Origin: an uncultured Bacteroidales bacterium
GTDB taxonomy: Bacteria; Bacteroidota; Bacteroidia; Bacteroidales; UBA932
DNA: 17,396 bases
NCBI GenBank assembly: GCA_934702165.1
Contig: CAKUYG010000023.1
Span: 1 to 17,396 of the forward strand
Direction of reading: 5' to 3'
The notes below the pieces were generated by a model. It made no database searches and was not told the DNA's origin. It worked only from the letters and a program-made list of their open reading frames with translations. Position numbers and translations under genes: made by a program. Below are positions 16,014 through 17,396 of this stretch, in pieces. Position 1 is the stretch's first letter; each line of letters starts with the position of its first letter.

Positions 16014-17021
16014 ATGGTAAAATTGGTTAAATTATTTGTTGCTCTCGCCTTCTTGCACTTCAATGTTCAGGGAGGCGAGAATTCTATTGTCTTCGACTCC
16101 ACCGGGTGTGACTTCGGTACGGTGGAGTCCGCGCAAGGAACTCTTCGCCATTCGTTCCGCTTTCTCAACAGCGGCTCCTCGACCGTCTTTCTTGCGGCGC
16201 CTGTGCCCGGGTGCAGCTGCATCAGTGCATCCTTGAGCCCGCGCGAGGTCCTTCCCGGCCAGACGGGCACGGTGGAGGTGGCACTCGACCTGTCTGGGGT
16301 GTCCGGCTATGCCATGAGGACAGTCGGGATTTTCACGCGTGGCGGGGAAGAGGTGGCTGCGCTCAGCCTTTCTGCCATCGTGCGCGGGGCCGGCGACGGG
16401 ATCGATGAATTATGTCCTGTCGCCCTTACCTCCGCTCTGCGCGCCTCAAGGCGGGAGATTCCGTTTGGTTACATATATGATAGTGAATCAGCCCCGAAAA
16501 AGATAAAGATAGTCAATGTCTCTTCAAAGCCTCTACCTCTCAAGCTGAGATGCAGCAATCCCGGCCTGCAAGTCTCGGCTCCGGCTCTGCTTGTCCCCGG
16601 GGAGGTGGCTGAGCTCAGCATGGTTTACGTCGGCCCGGGAGAAGACTGGACGAGCAGCCGCGACACTGTCACCATAGAGGCCGGTTCAGAAAGCGCCTCC
16701 CTGACTGTGTCCTGCATCAGGCTGCGACGGGAAGACGGCACTGGCGCCGTGCTCCGCACTTATCCTTCTGTGGGCAGGCTTCATCGCGTCCCTCTGTCCC
16801 GTGAGTATAAGGGAAGCATAGAACTGTACAATGATGGCAGCTCGCCTCTGGTGATCCATGCCGTGCGTGGCGGCGCGGATTCAAACCTGAAGCCGGGGAC
16901 GGTGCTCCCTCCCGGTTCCGTCCTGGAGGTGGGAGTGCGTACCGGGAGGGAATCCGAGACTCTGGAGATTTTTACCAACGATCCGAAAAGACCATATAAA
17001 GAATTGATATACAAACACTGA
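16014..17021 (+). CDS. Exported DUF1573-like multi-Ig-domain protein
   Basis: The 335-residue protein begins with a short signal peptide (MVKLVKLFVALAFLHFNVQG) and no lipobox, so it is probably periplasmic. Residues about 25-125 match the DUF1573 pattern: FDFGxV-like start (CDFGTVES), HSFRFLNSGSS, a cysteine turn GCSCISA (Cys67 and Cys69) where the family usually has CGCT, then LPGQTGTVEVALDLSG. Two more similar beta domains follow, about 140-235 and 250-330, the last ending with EIFTNDPKRPYKELIY, the characteristic 'TNDP' end strand. DUF1573 domains have an ASPM/SPD2/Hydin-like Ig fold; no enzyme activity is known. The first ATG almost touches the predicted transcription start, so translation may be leaderless; TTG at 16023 is an alternative. 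The GH3 gene follows after 5 bp, so the two are co-transcribed. Confidence 0.8.
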   Translation: MVKLVKLFVALAFLHFNVQGGENSIVFDSTGCDFGTVESAQGTLRHSFRFLNSGSSTVFLAAPVPGCSCISASLSPREVLPGQTGTVEVALDLSGVSGYAMRTVGIFTRGGEEVAALSLSAIVRGAGDGIDELCPVALTSALRASRREIPFGYIYDSESAPKKIKIVNVSSKPLPLKLRCSNPGLQVSAPALLVPGEVAELSMVYVGPGEDWTSSRDTVTIEAGSESASLTVSCIRLRREDGTGAVLRTYPSVGRLHRVPLSREYKGSIELYNDGSSPLVIHAVRGGADSNLKPGTVLPPGSVLEVGVRTGRESETLEIFTNDPKRPYKELIYKH

Positions 17022-17026
17022 ATCTT

Positions 17027-17396
17027 ATGAAAACCGAGATGCTTGCGGCTTTTTCGGCTGCATTGTTGATGGTTTCCGCCTGCGGTGGCGGAAACGAGTA
17101 TGAGTATCCGTTCAGAGATCCTTCGCTCCCGGTAGAAGAGAGGGTGGAGAACCTGCTTTCCCTGCTGACCCCGGAGGAGAAGGTGGGGCTGATGATGAAC
17201 AAGTCCGTCTCCGTGGACCGGCTCGGAATCCCGGCATACAACTGGTGGAGCGAAGCCTGCCACGGCATCAGGGCCGACGGGTACACTGTATACCCCCAGT
17301 ACATAGGCCTTGCCGCCACGTTCAATCCGGATCTTGTCTATGATGTGTTCAGCAGCGTCTCCGATGAAGCCCGGGCCAACTGGAACCGTTCCGCAC
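17027..17396 (+). CDS. GH3 beta-glycosidase lipoprotein, N-terminal part (3' end outside window)
   Basis: The frame from ATG 17027 is open to the end of the window (123 codons), so the gene is cut by the window edge. It begins with a lipoprotein signal, lipobox VSAC with Cys19. Then come FRDPSLPVEERVENLLSLL, TPEEKVGLM, and RLGIPAYNWWSEACHGI (starting near residue 67). This is the N-terminal GH3 signature as found in Bacteroidota beta-xylosidases/beta-glucosidases, where the NWW(S/N)E segment forms part of the sugar pocket. GLAATFNPDL follows as in the family. The catalytic Asp and acid/base lie beyond the window. GH3 enzymes remove terminal sugars from oligosaccharides. With a GH10 xylanase next door, xylo-oligosaccharides are the likely but unproven substrate. 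Confidence 0.88.
   Translation, partial: MKTEMLAAFSAALLMVSACGGGNEYEYPFRDPSLPVEERVENLLSLLTPEEKVGLMMNKSVSVDRLGIPAYNWWSEACHGIRADGYTVYPQYIGLAATFNPDLVYDVFSSVSDEARANWNRSA

Noticed and set aside
1..17396. Mobile element, prophage, CRISPR array, tRNA or rRNA
   Set aside because: No transposase, integrase, phage gene, spaced identical repeats, cloverleaf or rRNA-like stretch was found; coding sequence fills nearly all of the window.

Overview
The window looks like chromosomal DNA of a GC-rich Bacteroidota, most likely Bacteroidales. Supporting signs are a TonB-dependent outer-membrane receptor, several lipoproteins with lipobox cysteines, DUF4876/DUF6850/DUF1573-type proteins, a GldA/GldFG-like ABC transporter, poor Shine-Dalgarno sequences, and promoter-like boxes of the Bacteroides type (TTG, 19 bases, TAnnTTTG). 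The genus cannot be fixed from the sequence alone. I see no rRNA, tRNA, CRISPR array, insertion sequence, integrase or phage gene. All complete genes are open from start to stop.

Layout. (A) Bases 1-8156, plus strand, one tightly packed operon: the 3' end of a TonB-dependent receptor, a lipoprotein (DUF4876-like, with a lamin-tail-like segment), an outer-membrane beta-barrel protein (DUF6850-like), a ChaN-family haem-binding lipoprotein, an ABC ATPase, and a fused GldF-GldG-type permease. Gaps are 16 bp or less and three junctions overlap. A strong hairpin terminator for this operon lies inside the 3' end of the facing gene. (B) Bases 14496-8161, minus strand, two genes 3 bp apart: a tricorn-type S41 protease, then a large secreted two-domain protein with an N-terminal pectate-lyase-like beta-helix and a C-terminal glycosidase-like domain (resembles DUF6298). 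(C) Bases 15835-14684, minus strand: a GH10 endo-xylanase lipoprotein. (D) From 16014, plus strand: a DUF1573-type exported protein, then the 5' end of a GH3 beta-glycosidase lipoprotein that runs off the window.

How they may work together. Group A has the make-up of an envelope system: TonB-driven uptake through the outer membrane, two accessory surface or barrel proteins, a haem-binding lipoprotein, and an ABC-2 type transporter. The ChaN protein makes iron or haem handling the most reasonable guess, but the substrate is not shown by the sequence. Groups B-D centre on plant-polysaccharide breakdown: GH10 cuts xylan inside the chain, the GH3 enzyme could act on the resulting oligosaccharides, and the beta-helix protein looks like a polysaccharide-active enzyme. 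No SusC/SusD pair and no hybrid two-component or ECF regulator is visible, so this is not a complete classical PUL within the window.

Non-coding DNA is scarce. The only sizeable gaps are 14497-14683 and 15836-16013. Both contain structure described below (hairpins, direct repeats, candidate promoters). No gene-free stretch exceeds 300 bases.
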